From assembly GCA_963576725.1 (NCBI GenBank), contig OY755242.1, positions 22,689,315 to 22,753,314 on the forward strand: DNA of 64,000 bases. Reading direction: 5' to 3'. The position numbers and the translations under genes were made by a program. The number at the start of each line of letters is the position of its first letter. Position 1 is the stretch's first letter. Below the pieces are notes generated by a model that was not told where the DNA came from, searched no databases, and worked only from the letters and a program-made list of their open reading frames with translations. Shown here piece after piece: positions 12,328-23,219 of the stretch. This DNA comes from Azorinus chamasolen. Taxonomy: Eukaryota; Mollusca; Bivalvia; Cardiida; Solecurtidae.

Positions 12328-12851
12328 AATCCATGGAGAGCTCTCTTGGAGACCAAAATTGCTGTATCACTTGCACAAAATATTTTGAAAATAGGTCTCA
12401 CCATCTTTCAAAAAGAATCATGCTGGACGCAGAGGCTTCTTGTCAAAAATAGATTTCATAAAGACAATTTTTGAAATTTCAGGAAAAACAACTGATGCAA
12501 AACTGATTTCAGCTGATGGATTCAATCGGCAATAGGTTGAAAATGAAAACTCTTGAGTGATCTTTAAATTTCTGCGGAACAGTATAATGTTTAATATAGT
12601 TGGGACAATGAAATAATTTATAAGTTAATAACAGAGGTTGTGAATTATGTGTTTGGGAAGTTAATCCTATCATCCAACACAGAGACACTAATATGAACGT
12701 CCAGAGCACTGCCACATAAACATACCTTTACAATGATTATCAACTATTTCAATGCTTGCAAAAGAGGAGATGCGAGTCACTATTAAGTTGCAAAATGACA
12801 GACATAGAAAAATAATAACATCATTCTCATTAATCATATATTTATGTTTTG

Positions 12852-13118
12852 TTAACCCTTTACTTTATAAATATGTCTTTCTATGCCTTTACAAACAGAG
12901 TAGACTTAGATCAGAAGGCTCCTACAGGAGCCGTCTGATCAGGGTCTGCTCTGTTTGCCTATGAAATACAGATCTGATTCCAGTTTCTGGCATTGTCAAA
13001 ATTTCCGGTGTTCATTTTAAAAAATAGGTGCGCCTTCCTTTAACAACAACAACATAATCCAATCAATATTCATAATGTCATTATTTCTTACATGGTTATT
13101 CATGGAGTAAAGAGTTAA
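12852..13118. mobile_element. MITE-B, complete hairpin
   Basis: TTAACCCTTTACTTTATAAA .. CATGGAGTAAAGAGTTAA. Apex GCTCCTACAGGAGC. A short AAC-rich insertion is present near 13040. Confidence 0.8.
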
Positions 13119-13324
13119 GTAGAACAAATGTCAGCTCAATTTCAGGTAAAAACTCTAGTTCAATTTAATTTAAACTATTTATTGCTTGCGTGGCTATATA
13201 TGTCATCCCAACACTGCATTGTAACAAAAACAGCATCACTTTAATTGATGCAAACTTTAGCAAATCAGTTTATATTGGAAATGATTTATGTGAGTTACCA
13301 ACATTTACCTGACAGACACCTGTT

Positions 13325-13400
13325 GACGCCTTTGCAAACGGTAAACCCAGATCAGACAGCTCCTGTAGGAGCCCTCTGTTCAAGGTCTGTCTGTTTGCGT
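13325..13400. repeat. Isolated MITE hairpin module
   Basis: GCCTTTGCAAACGGTAAACC .. GGTCTGTCTGTTTGCG with apex GCTCCTGTAGGAGC, without recognisable MITE ends. Confidence 0.6.
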
Positions 13401-14275
13401 ATGGTATATCCTACATGAATAGTGATCTGGATGTGTGTATTTAAACTGTCAATAGGACAAATGTTATTATTATCTTTAGAAGGAAGGACTGTGCTGTTAG
13501 TGAGGACTGAATTTCTGCTTAGATCTTAATAAAAAATCTATTTAAAAGATATTAATGACAATATCAACTTAGCACAATAATATAATAATAATAATTCATC
13601 CATAACTAACATCATGGCCCTCATTTACGAGGGTAAATGCACATGTATGAAAATGGGATGGGTACATATGTGTTTGTCTGTGGCATGGCGAAATCTAAAC
13701 ACTGACATCTTATAACTTATGTTTCTGACAATGACATTTATCAATCACTGTTTTCAGGCTGTCAAAGAAGACAGTTTTGGTAACCCAAGATCATTATACC
13801 AATGTAGTTAGGTTCTCTGAAATGAGTCAAACAAACACAAATACAAGTTCTGTTTAGCTCAAGGAATCACTTGTAACACAATGAATGGAGAGAAATGATC
13901 ATACCTTTCGATGTTCAAATGACAGTTCCAAACGGTTATGTAGATTATCTAATGTTTCTCTAGTTCTTTACTGCCTTTCACTAAAACATGGCCGCACTTT
14001 CAGTAAAAGTTTACAGCGAATTCTCATGCATTGAGTCTGGCGACAGAGAGACGGAAGACCTTATCACTTAATCAACCAATAAATATTATTGCGCTAGTAT
14101 TTTTGACATTAAATGTATGGAGGTTTTGGGCAACACCTTTCATAGCAAAGTGAATCTTATTCAAAAAGGGTAGCATTTTATCATTAATAAGTGCATTTTC
14201 GATCGATTTTTAATGACATTAAAATGTTATGCATCTCTTGGTTTTATTTGTTATAGCGTAGTAATTTCATTCATC
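13400..14275. other. Low-repeat stretch upstream of the promoter candidate
   Basis: No coding exon recognised. It contains CCAAT (14078) and an ACATGGCCGC word (13987) of the YY1-like type, which may belong to the same regulatory region. Confidence 0.4.
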
Positions 14276-14279
14276 TGAA

Positions 14280-14395
14280 TCCTACATCTGACGTCACACA
14301 AATTGGCGACAGCCTGTCGGCAAAGTGACCTATATAATTTAATGTGCTTGAATACTTCATTGATCAGGGGAAATCTTTGGTGCTATAAAGGTGAG
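14280..14395 (+). promoter_or_regulatory. Candidate GSTCD promoter and non-coding first exon
   Basis: A perfect cAMP-response palindrome TGACGTCA (14289-14296) is followed by an inverted CCAAT box (ATTGG, 14302) and a TATA-like CTATATAA (14330). Downstream lies a donor-like TATAAAG|GTGAGA at 14390. It sits in low-repeat DNA, the nearest such DNA upstream of GSTCD. The link to the 22906 acceptor, an intron of about 8.5 kb, is inference. Confidence 0.35.
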
Positions 14396-14659
14396 AAATA
14401 AATGAATATTTTTATTCAGTATATAAAGCTTTTGATTCAAAGTTTCCTAGTTTCGTAAAATGGTTTTTTGCGTTAAGGAATGTAGCCGAATATCTCCGCA
14501 TGTCAGCCAAGGGAGGCAACTTTGAATCATTTCGGACCGTGGATAGTACGTAAGTTTTCAGTTTCGCACATGGTAATTACAGCGTACATCTTTTATTGTA
14601 ATGGCAAAATGTTCAATACTGAACATTATGGCCATTCGTGGGTTGGGCGGTTAAGGTGA

Positions 14660-15250
14660 AAAAACTGTCACACATCCTGAAATACATCAGGAAGTCCACA
14701 TATTTGTACAGGAAATAGTGACATCGAGCTACTTTCGGTTTTGCGACGAGAACTGTCACAAATCACGCCGTCTTAAAACAGTGCATTTTTTAACCTGCGA
14801 GTCCCGAGTCCTGTACTCACAAAAGTTTCTGGGGATGCATAGTTTCAAATTATGCCAGTCCCAATAATGCATTGAAATTTCTAACAAATAAAACTTCAAA
14901 ATTAAATTGTAATGTCAATGAAACAGGCATTGTTTTTGTGTGACAGGTGACTCAAGATTAAGACAGGAACAGTATTATTCATATTATTGAATGAATGTGA
15001 ATGTTACAAGATTAAGTTCACATAGTTCTTCAGCCGGATATGGGATGATCCCCATATAAACACATGGTTTCTTGGGCTGTTTTCATGGTGCTTCCTCTAT
15101 TGGTTGTAGCCTTACAGCTGGTATAGTCTCATTAATGACCCGTAAGACAGCATGCTAATTTTGTGACAGGTGCCGTCTGCCGGGATATCGCTAAAACCGA
15201 AAGTAGCTCGATATCACCATTTAGAGTACACATATGTGAACTAACAGCTG
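14660..15250. repeat. Long degenerate inverted repeat (~560 bp element)
   Basis: CATCGAGCTACTTTCGGTTT (14727) is matched in reverse by AAACCGAAAGTAGCTCGAT (15193). The match extends outward (TTTGTACAGGAAATAG / CATTTAGAGTACACAT). It looks like a non-autonomous DNA transposon of unknown type. Confidence 0.55.
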
Positions 15251-15429
15251 GTATAGCTGAGTACTCCCCGTCAGTCTTCTTTAATTTGCGCGTACTGTAT
15301 TCTTAAGTTTGCAATTGTGGATTCACTTAATAATCACTGCACTAACTGTCCCTAGAGTCTCTGTTTGCTCATTTTTTAGACAGCAATAATCACTTATCTC
15401 AGTCAGATCTTGCACTTACTTCACAAGTA

Positions 15430-17509
15430 ATATCAATTTAGGCATTCAGGTCTAAATTTGTCCTTACCCCCAACCCAGTTCTCATTTAGCCTATGTTTAA
15501 ATGTATTGATGGTAGGTGCTGTTACGATTTGTTCAGGTAAATTATTCCATTGATCGACTACCCTACGGCTAAATGAACATCTCCTAATTTCAGTGCGTGA
15601 CCATTGCTTGTAAATAGCTTTTGAATTTCTCCTAAGCTGGGTGGCATTTAGACCAGGGAAGAATTTGTCTCTACTTATATGTACATGCCCATGCATTATT
15701 TTGTATGTTTCTAATAAATCTGCCCTTGTTCTTCTGTATTCTAGGCTAGGTAAGCCTAGCTCCCGTAATCTATCTGAATATGATAAGCTTGTGATACCTT
15801 TTATCATACATGTTGCCCTTCGCTGCACATTTTCCAAGGAATTTTGGTCTTTTTTTAATCTAGGAGACCAGATGGCTGAAGCGTATTCCAGATGGGGTCT
15901 TACAAGGGATTTGTATAATGTTAAAAACATCATTTGACATGTAGACAAACGATCTTTTGATTAGTCCCAGATTCCTATTGGCTATCTTTATTTTTTCATT
16001 TATATGTTTGGAAAATGTGAGTTTCGGGTCAAAGTATACCCCTAGATCTTTCTCGAAATCTACCTCCGAAATTTCTTGGATACAGTCATTACTGTCTTTG
16101 ATGTAATATTTATCGCTCCAGCTGCTATTCTTTGTCCCTATTTGCAGGGATTTACACTTGTTAATGTTAAAGAGCAATTGCCATTTTTTTGACCAGGAAC
16201 AGGCATTGAAAATATCATCTTGTAATTTAACAGCATCATTTGGTACACTAATTTCCTTATATATTTTAGTGTCATCTGCGAATAGTCGTGTTATGCATGT
16301 GATAGCTTCCGGGAGGTCATTTATGTATATTAGAAACAATACCGGGCCAAGGACACTTCCCTGTGGAACACCACTCATGACTGGTGCCCACCCTGACATT
16401 TGCCCATTTACCAAGACTCTCTGCCTTCTTTGATTCAGAAAACTCTCTATCCAACTGAACAGCTGGCCTCGAATACCGTATCCCCATATTTTTTTAACAG
16501 CCTTTGATGCGGAACCTTATCAAAGGCTGCCTTAAAATCTAGGTATATGACATCGACTTTCTTTTTGTTGTCCATTGCTTGAGACCAGTCCTCTATACAT
16601 TCTAGTAACTGAGTTACACATGAATATCCACGTCTACATGTAAATCCATGTTGATACTGAGATAATATATTATTTTCCTCTAGATGTCCTACTATACTAT
16701 TCCGAATAAGTTTTTCCATAATTCTACAACATATTGACGTTAGACTAATCGGTCTATAGTTCTCGGCTTTTTTCCTGTTTCCGGTTTTAAATATTGCTGT
16801 TACGTTGGCCTCCTTCCATTGTTTGGGTAGACGGCCTTCCATGATAGATTTGGTAAATATCATTTTCAATGCCGGGATTATAGCTGTTGCACATTCTTTC
16901 AACATTTTCGGATGAATTTTATCTGGTCCTGCAGCTTTGTTTGAATTGATGTTGTTTACTTCCTTAGTAACATTTTCTTCTGTTATTTCTATTGTGCATA
17001 ACAATGGAATTTGTTTGTTGTAGACGAAGTCTGGTATATTCAGAGGATCTTCATTTGTAAATACACTGGCAAAATTTTTGTTTAGTATCTCAGCAATTTC
17101 TTGGTCTGATTCAGTCAGTTCGCCATTGTTTCGTTCCAATGGGCTTGTGGATATAGAGGTTTTCGTGTTTCTTCTTACAAACTTCCAGAATCCTTTGCTA
17201 TTAACTTTACTATTTAGTGCTACCTTTTCTTCAAACTCGTATCTGGATCTTTTCATTTCGTAGTTGACTTTATTCCTAGCTTCTTTATAGTTGTTGTATG
17301 AAATATGATTTTTGTTATGTTGGTATTTGATCCACTTTCTTCTTTTTGCTTTTATTGCTGCTACTGCCTGTTTGTCAACAAAGGGATTTCTATGCCTTGG
17401 AACGTTCACTTTAGACTTTGGTATGTTGTTTTCTGCCACTTTAATTAGTATTTCAGTGAATTTATTTCAACAGCATTAAACATCCTTCTGTAGTGCATTA
17501 AACCAGTCA
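15430..17509 (-). pseudogene. LINE reverse transcriptase region (CR1/Jockey superfamily), frameshifted
   Basis: Read on the - strand. A stretch from 17439 to 16447 holds the reverse-transcriptase fingers and palm (NKAAGPDKIHPKML, ENYRPISLTSICCRIMEKLI, YLDFKAAFDKVPHQ). After a one-base slip in an A run near 16490 it continues with GVPQGSVLGPVLFLIYINDLP and the catalytic block LFADDTKI. A second shift near 15935 leads to SLVRPHLEYASAIWSP and the C-terminal QRRATCMI region, ending in a stop near 15430. At least two frameshifts plus a stop near 17447 show it is inactive. The set of motifs fits APE-type non-LTR elements of the CR1/Jockey superfamily; the exact clade is not decided. Confidence 0.9.
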
Positions 17510-17513
17510 GTTT

Positions 17514-19487
17514 TTAGCTCACCAGAGCACAAAGTGCTCAAGGTGAGCTATTGTGATACCCCTGTGTCCGGCGTCCGTCGTCCGTCTGTCAGTCCGTCCG
17601 CACTCACCAAAGGGTAGTTGTGTGACTTTTTCTAACTAGTCCCACAAGTAAAATCATTAACCTGGCCATCTCTTGTGACATTAACCTGGCCATTTCTTGT
17701 GACATTAACCTGGCCAGTTGTGGGACATAGGGTTAGGGTTAGGGTTAGCTTCCAGATCATTCTTTTCCAAAGTTAGAGCCAAAAATAGTTTTTCTTGTGG
17801 GACTAGTCACACAAGAAAAGATCAAAGGAAAAAGTCACACAACTACCCATTTGTTAGCATGTCCGTCTGTCTGTCCGTCAACAATTTCAAACGACTTCTT
17901 CTCTGAAACCAACTGCCCAATTGTAACCAAACTTGGTCAGATACATACTGTGGGTGGGTGCTTCAAAAGTTGTTAAAAGATAGTGGGTGGGGCCATCGGT
18001 CTTGTTGCCATGGCAACTGTACACAATATCTAGAAAAATCTTCTTCTCCAGAATGACTTGTCCGATTTGAATATAGTTTTCACCAAAATGTTTCTCAGTT
18101 GATAGACTTTAAAAGTTGTTAAAAGAATTTGATCCGGCAAAAAACATGGCCGCCAGAGGGCGTGGTCTTTTTTTCCATATATGGTAATATTGGAAAATCT
18201 TTAAAAATCTTCTTCTCTGAAACTGTAAAGCCTAGACCTTTGATATTTGGTATGTAGCATGATCTTATGGTCCTCTACAAAGATTGTTCAAATTATGACA
18301 CCCGGGCCAAAAAATGGCCCCGCCCAAGGGCTTGTCAGTTTTTCATAGGATAATCTTTAAAAATCTTCTTCTCTGAAACTGTACGGCCTAGAACTTTGAT
18401 ATTTGGTATGTAGCATGATCTTATAGTCCTCTACAAAGGTTGTTCGAATTATGACCCCCGGGCCAAAAATGGCCCCGCCCAAGAGCTTATCAGTTTTTCA
18501 TAGGAAAATCTTTAAAAATCTTCTTCTCTCAAACTGTAAGGCCTAGACCTTTGATATTTGGTATGTAGCATGATCTAATGGTCCTCTACAAAGATTGTTC
18601 AAATTATGACCCCTGGGCCAAAAATGGCCCCGCCCAAGGGCTTATCAGTTTTTCATAGGAAAATCTTTAAAAATCTTCTTCTCTCAAACTGTAAGGCCTA
18701 GACCTTTGATAATTGGTATGTAGCATGATCTTATGGTCCTCTACAAAGATTGTTCAAATTATGACCCCCGGGCCAAAAATGGCCCCGCCCAAGGGCTTAT
18801 CAGTTTTTCATAGGAAAATCTTTAAAAATCTTCTTCTCTCAAACTGTAAGGCCTAGACCTTTGATATTTGGTATGTAGCATGGTCTATTGGTCCTCTACA
18901 AACATTGTTCGAATTATGACCCCCGGGCCAAAAATGGCCCCGCCCATGGGCTTATTAGTTTTTCAAAGGAAAATCTTTAAAAATCTTCTTCTCTCAAACT
19001 GTAAGGCCTAGACCTTTGATATTTGGTATGTAGCATGATCTTATGGTCCTCTACAAATATTGTTCAAATTATGACCGCCGGGCCAAAAATGGCCCCGCCC
19101 CAGGGCTTATCAGTTTTTCATTGGAAAATCTTTAAAAATCTACTGAAACTGTAAGGCCTAGACCATTGATATTTGGTATGTAACATGATCTAATGGTCCT
19201 CTACAAATATGTAGCTGTGGCTTGTGGTCCTCTGCCAAAAATGTTTAACTTACGACCCTGACCACTGGGCGAAACTTGGCCCTGCCTCAGGGCTTATCAG
19301 TTTTTCATGGGTAAAATATAAAATATTATTTTTCTATGAAACCATAAGGCTTAGACCTTTAATTAATGGCATACTGCTTTGCCTAGTGGTTCTCTACCAA
19401 GGTTGTACACATGATTTCTTGTGGTAAAAAATGGCCCCGCCCCTGGGGTTATCTCAGGTGAGCGCTTCAGGGCCTCATGGCCCTCTT
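17514..19487 (-). mobile_element. Tandem-core (Pearl/Helentron-like) element inserted in the LINE
   Basis: One end is a hairpin, AGCTCACCAGAGCAC .. GTGCTCAAGGTGAGCT; the other reads GAGCGCTTCAGGGCC .. GGCCCTCTT. Between them lie a CCGTCTGTC-rich stretch and about 7-8 copies of a ~156-bp unit (18180-19400) with words such as TTTGATATTTGGTATGTAGC. The flanks carry GTTT on both sides (17510-17513, 19488-19491). Structure and ends match the element at 4799-6932 in reverse. Bivalve Pearl elements have this left arm, tandem core, right arm design; the placement is by structure only. Confidence 0.75.
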
Positions 19488-20331
19488 GTTTCTAATTCTT
19501 TTCTCATGTTGGTATAATTACCTTTAGAGTATATAAATTTATTACTATTATTCTCTCGAATTGTTACATAACAGTTGTACTTGAATTTCATTAGAACATG
19601 GTCACTTTTACCTAACCCTGGTTTGAATTCTAAACCGTTCACCATGTTTTCCTCATTAGTAAATATCAGATCCAGCAACGACGGTCTTTGGTTTTCACGG
19701 AATCTTGTAGCATTGTGCACATGTTGATATAGAAACATGTCTTTGATACCTTCTAAGAACACTGTACTAGCATGATTTGCACCTTTGCTTGATGTCTCTT
19801 CATGCCAATTTATTTCTGGAAAATTAAAATCTCCAAGCAACAGGAGGTGGGAGCAACTTCCTGTATGTATATTCTTCATTTCTTGTAGTAACATATTTAC
19901 ACTTTGTACATCACTATTCGGACTGCGATATATACAGCCGATTAACTGTCTATCGCTGTTTTTTAGACTTATCTCACACCAAACTGAGTCCTGTTGGGGT
20001 TGGTCTAATTTTACCTCATGAGCTCTTAGATCTCTCCTTATATATATAAGAGTGTACCTCTGCCGCTATCCTTCATAGATACAAACATGTTATATTCCTC
20101 TATTTGATAAGTTTCTAAAATTATGCCATGATTTGTATATTTAGGATATACCTCAGTTAAAGCTATTACATGGGGATTAGACTCTGAGATTTCTTGTTTG
20201 AGCTCAATCATTTTAGTTTTACTCAGGATGTCAGCATTTGTGTAGATAATGTCTATAAATGAATCATTATTATAACACTGTGAATTGTTAAAAGAGATAT
20301 TCTTTCTATTAGTGAAAGAATTAACTGTCAC
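19488..20331 (-). pseudogene. LINE endonuclease (APE-type) region, same element
   Basis: On the - strand, 20331-20038 encodes the N-terminal APE part (IDIIYTNADILSKTKMIEL, PHVIALTEVYPK). After a frameshift near 20040, the part through 19894-19500 encodes LLLLGDFNFPEINW, LLDLIFTN and GKSDHVLMKF, the usual GDFN and SDH motifs of an AP-type endonuclease. It is separated from its reverse transcriptase by the element at 17514-19487. Its 5' end is probably truncated. Confidence 0.88.
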
Positions 20332-20388
20332 CGGGTTAACTTATTCGTTTGAATATCTTTTAATCTTTTTTACAGAAAATGTGCATCT

Positions 20389-20465
20389 TTGAGAAAAAGC
20401 GAAATTTGCTCGTTAGACAAGTTTAATATGATAAAACTAAGGTTAGACAAGTTTAATATGATAAA
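20389..20465. repeat. Two-copy direct repeat (~26 bp)
   Basis: TTAGACAAGTTTAATATGAT plus AAAACTAAG occurs twice in a row just upstream of the tRNA-like sequence. Confidence 0.7.
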
Positions 20466-20487
20466 ACTAAGTAGTTCCGCAGGTCAG

Positions 20488-20592
20488 ATTCTGTGGCCGA
20501 ATGGTCCAACGAGCTGTTCGTTACATAGAAGACCGAGATTTACCTGCACGCCAGGGGATCGAATCCCGTCAGATGCATAATCTTTTTTTCCG
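20488..20592 (+). other. tRNA-like sequence with Pol III boxes (SINE head or tRNA pseudogene)
   Basis: TGGCCGAATGG matches an A box of the Leu/Ser type and GGATCGAATCC a B box about 50 bp later, and a T run (20582-20589) follows. The acceptor stem does not pair convincingly, so a working tRNA is unlikely. Confidence 0.4.
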
Positions 20593-20704
20593 TTTTGTTC
20601 GCCTGTCACTGTGTCACATTTTATAAAAAAATAGTATTTTATATCATCTATTGGCAGTTTTAAACTACAAGAGCAGATATTTTGCTTCTTTTCTCCGTAC
20701 CACT

Positions 20705-20947
20705 TTCACTCTTTAATATTCATGTAAACAGTAAGAAATAATAATGTCATGAAACTTTATTGGCAGAATTTTTGTAATATTAACTTTCTTCAAGAGAATT
20801 TTTTGCTTCTGCAAAAACTGTAGAATCAGAAATGTTATTATGTATAATATCAAAAGCAAACAGAGCAGACCCTGATCAGAGCCGTCTGGTCTGGGTCTAC
20901 TCTGTTTGCAAATGCTTGAAAAGGCGTTTATATGAGGGAGTTTAATT
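20705..20947. mobile_element. MITE-A/B, hairpin near right end
   Basis: It starts near TTTAATATTCATGTAAAC and ends TATATGAGGGAGTTTAA. The hairpin GCAAACAGAGCAGACCC .. GGGTCTACTCTGTTTGC lacks its apex. Confidence 0.65.
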
Positions 20948-21283
20948 ATTGTTGAATCAAACAAATAAGGAAACAAGTTTATATTTATAAAATGTATTAA
21001 CAACATTCTGCATTAATTTATTGCAAACAACACAATAGTTAATGGATATTAGAGCAATTTTGTATCAACTCTTTGCTTGTTAGAAGCGAGCTAACTGTCA
21101 TTTGCACATAGTTTGGATCCTATGTTACGCCAAGTGTCTCATCAGTATCTAAGATGTTTGACACTTAGCTAATGTCATTAATTAAATCACTGCTTATCCC
21201 CTACTATCAGTTTGACACTTTTAATGTTAATTGTGACACCAAGAGATAAAAGCTGCTTCTTCAATCATAGATCTATTTAGAGG

Positions 21284-21317
21284 TGGTGTGTGTGTGTGTG
21301 TGTGTGTGTGGGGGGGC
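21284..21317. repeat. (TG)n microsatellite with G run
   Basis: GTGTG repeats for about 26 bases, followed by GGGGGGG. Another G run lies at 21437-21452. Confidence 0.9.
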
Positions 21318-21604
21318 TAAATAGTTTGTAATACATGTTAAAAAAGAGCGTAATTTGGTGAGGGAATTAAAAAACTTAGATTAAATAATCTAGATCTAAA
21401 ATATTACTAAAAAAAAGTTTGCTTCGGCAATTTTAGGGGGGGGGGGGGGGGGCTCCGCACCAGCTCCGCCCCCTCTAAATCTGTGCCTGGCAAGTAAAGG
21501 CTTAATGCTTGCAGCCCTAATTTAGTCCCCTGCTGGCCAAAATTCCCCATTCCCTACGCACCTGGTTACCAAATACAACTTAAGAATCATTAGAAAATAT
21601 GTCA

Positions 21605-22160
21605 TTTTTATACGCCCACCTAACAAAGGTGTTTGTCCATTCGTCAACATTTTGCTTGTCAGTCATTTTCACAGAAAAGTATTTGATGGATATTAATGAA
21701 ATGTCACACAAATCTTTAATACATCAAGATCTGAAGCTGAGTGAATTCGGAGGTTCATTTGATTTGTCATTACAGAGTTGTGGCCCTTTCACTTAAAATA
21801 ATGCAAATATGAGAATGGCCGTAACCTTTTCATTTTAAATATTTACTTCAAATTTTTTATATGATAATACCTTAATATGGATTTTCACATATATTGCGGG
21901 TTTTTTGATGTGTCATTTTATTTTATAGTTATGGCTCTTGAACTTTGTGCATTCTTTGCTTTGTTCGTTGGTCAAATTTTGGTTTGTCTGTTTTCTGGGA
22001 AAACTATTAAAAAGATATTAATGGAACATCACACAAATGTTTCATGCAACAAAATCTGAAGCTGACTTGAGGTCCATTCAGTTTGTCATTACATAGTTAC
22101 GGCCCTAAGGGCTTTGCACTTTACAAATATCTGCAAATAAGTAATGCCAACCGAGATATG
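21605..22160. repeat. Degenerate tandem-core type repeat
   Basis: Two or three diverged ~300-bp units share ATTAATGGAACATCACACAA-type sequence and a GAGTTGTGGCCCTT / TAGTTACGGCCCTA word, with TACGCCCACC at the left end. Two short ORFs here are not convincing genes. Confidence 0.4.
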
Positions 22161-22329
22161 TACGGAAAACTTATGTGGCAGTAAAGTGCTATTGCCACAC
22201 TGAGTCATTTAGCCAGGATACAATTATCATGTCACAGATATATCAATGCACATACTGATATATGTATATATTAATGATGTAAGTAAAGATGGGAAATAGT
22301 ACTTGTACATTTGAGTGAGTGCCCTGTGC

Positions 22330-22362
22330 TTGTGTGTGTGTGGGTGGTGTGTGTGTGTGGGT
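22330..22362. repeat. Imperfect (TG)n microsatellite
   Basis: TGTGTGTGTGTGGGTGGTG then more TG units. Confidence 0.85.
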
Positions 22363-22418
22363 GTGAGTTTAAGCTGTGATGCACGTTTAACATTTCAAGT
22401 GTTTGCCTTAAATGTTAA

Positions 22419-22540
22419 CCCTTACCTTGCGGATCATGAACTTACCATCACTTGCAAACAGCTTAGATCCAGATGAAATGCCAAGTAACTCGGCATCTCA
22501 TCAGGATGCAAGCTGTTTGACACTTGGTCAGTAGTAATTA
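22419..22540. repeat. Hairpin module with a different apex (type I)
   Basis: GCAAACAGCTTAGATCC .. GGATGCAAGCTGTTTG around AAGTAACTCGGC. The outer sequence TTAACCCTTACC suggests another TTAA element. Looser relatives lie at 21105-21175 and 55835-55905. Confidence 0.55.
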
Positions 22541-22587
22541 GTTTCTCAAACTTTTTAATAAATCTCAAGTAAAACTTGCTTCATATA

Positions 22588-22828
22588 TTAACACATTATC
22601 CCCTATAGTGACGCATATTTGCGCATCTATAAAAGTCACTTTATGAAACCATTGTGATAAATAGAGCATTTGCTCCTATAGGAGCAAATGTTCTTTTTAG
22701 TATTTATCACGATGGTTTCAAACTACAAAATTTTATATTTTTTTTCCTTTCCTCTGGTTAATGCTCCTTTTCGATAGGTACATTCAAAGAGGTTGGGTCT
22801 AAAAATAGCCTAGGAGAGAATGGGTTAA
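22588..22828. mobile_element. MITE-C, complete
   Basis: TTAACACATTATCCCCTATA .. GAGAGAATGGGTTAA. Apex GCTCCTATAGGAGC, with a few extra bases in the right arm (GTTCTTTTTAG). It ends about 80 bp before the GSTCD 5' UTR acceptor. Confidence 0.85.
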
Positions 22829-22906
22829 GCATACATTATATTTTGGCTGGAAAATGGTTAAGATTTAATTGCACATTTAGTATACTTTTTCATTTTTTAT
22901 TTGCAG

Positions 22907-22964
22907 CTGGAGGTTAACGATATTTGAAATTGTTACACAGAATTGAAAAACTTGCTTCACTGCC
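22907..22964 (+). other. GSTCD: GSTCD 5' UTR part of first coding exon
   Basis: A good acceptor, TTTTTTATTTGCAG, ends at 22906, and 58 bases separate it from the start codon. This implies at least one upstream non-coding exon. The same bases could instead be promoter-proximal if transcription starts locally. Confidence 0.5.
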
Positions 22965-23219
22965 ATGGAAGTCTATGTTGAGGGAAGTATAGATGCAGAT
23001 GGAGATGTTTCACTACCACTCCCCTCTGCGGCCATCTTGTTTCTGTTGCGTTACTGCGATACAGACAAGGAGAGTGAAGTCATCTTAGTGGATTGTATGG
23101 CTGAAGATAGTGTCACTGTAGATTTTCAGAAGGACTGTCTACAGAACATCAAGTACAAGGCTGAAACTGTTATGGAGATTCCAAAGCTTGTTCAGAACTG
23201 TACTTTGCCAGTCATTCAG
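22965..23219 (+). CDS. GSTCD: GSTCD coding exon 1 (start codon exon)
   Basis: It starts at the ATG in TGCCATGGAAG, a fair Kozak context, and runs 85 codons to ATTCAG|GTATAT, ending in phase 0. The start is chosen because the frame has no earlier in-frame ATG after a good splice acceptor at 22905-22906. The segment reads as the N-terminal GST-like part, with hydrophobic AAILFLLRYC near residue 23. Confidence 0.88.

Noticed and set aside
15641..17263. + strand ORFs opposite the LINE
   Set aside because: They are shadows of the reverse-transcriptase frame on the - strand.
17727..17747. TTAGGG repeats suggesting a telomere
   Set aside because: Only about three units inside a tandem-core element; too short and not at an end.
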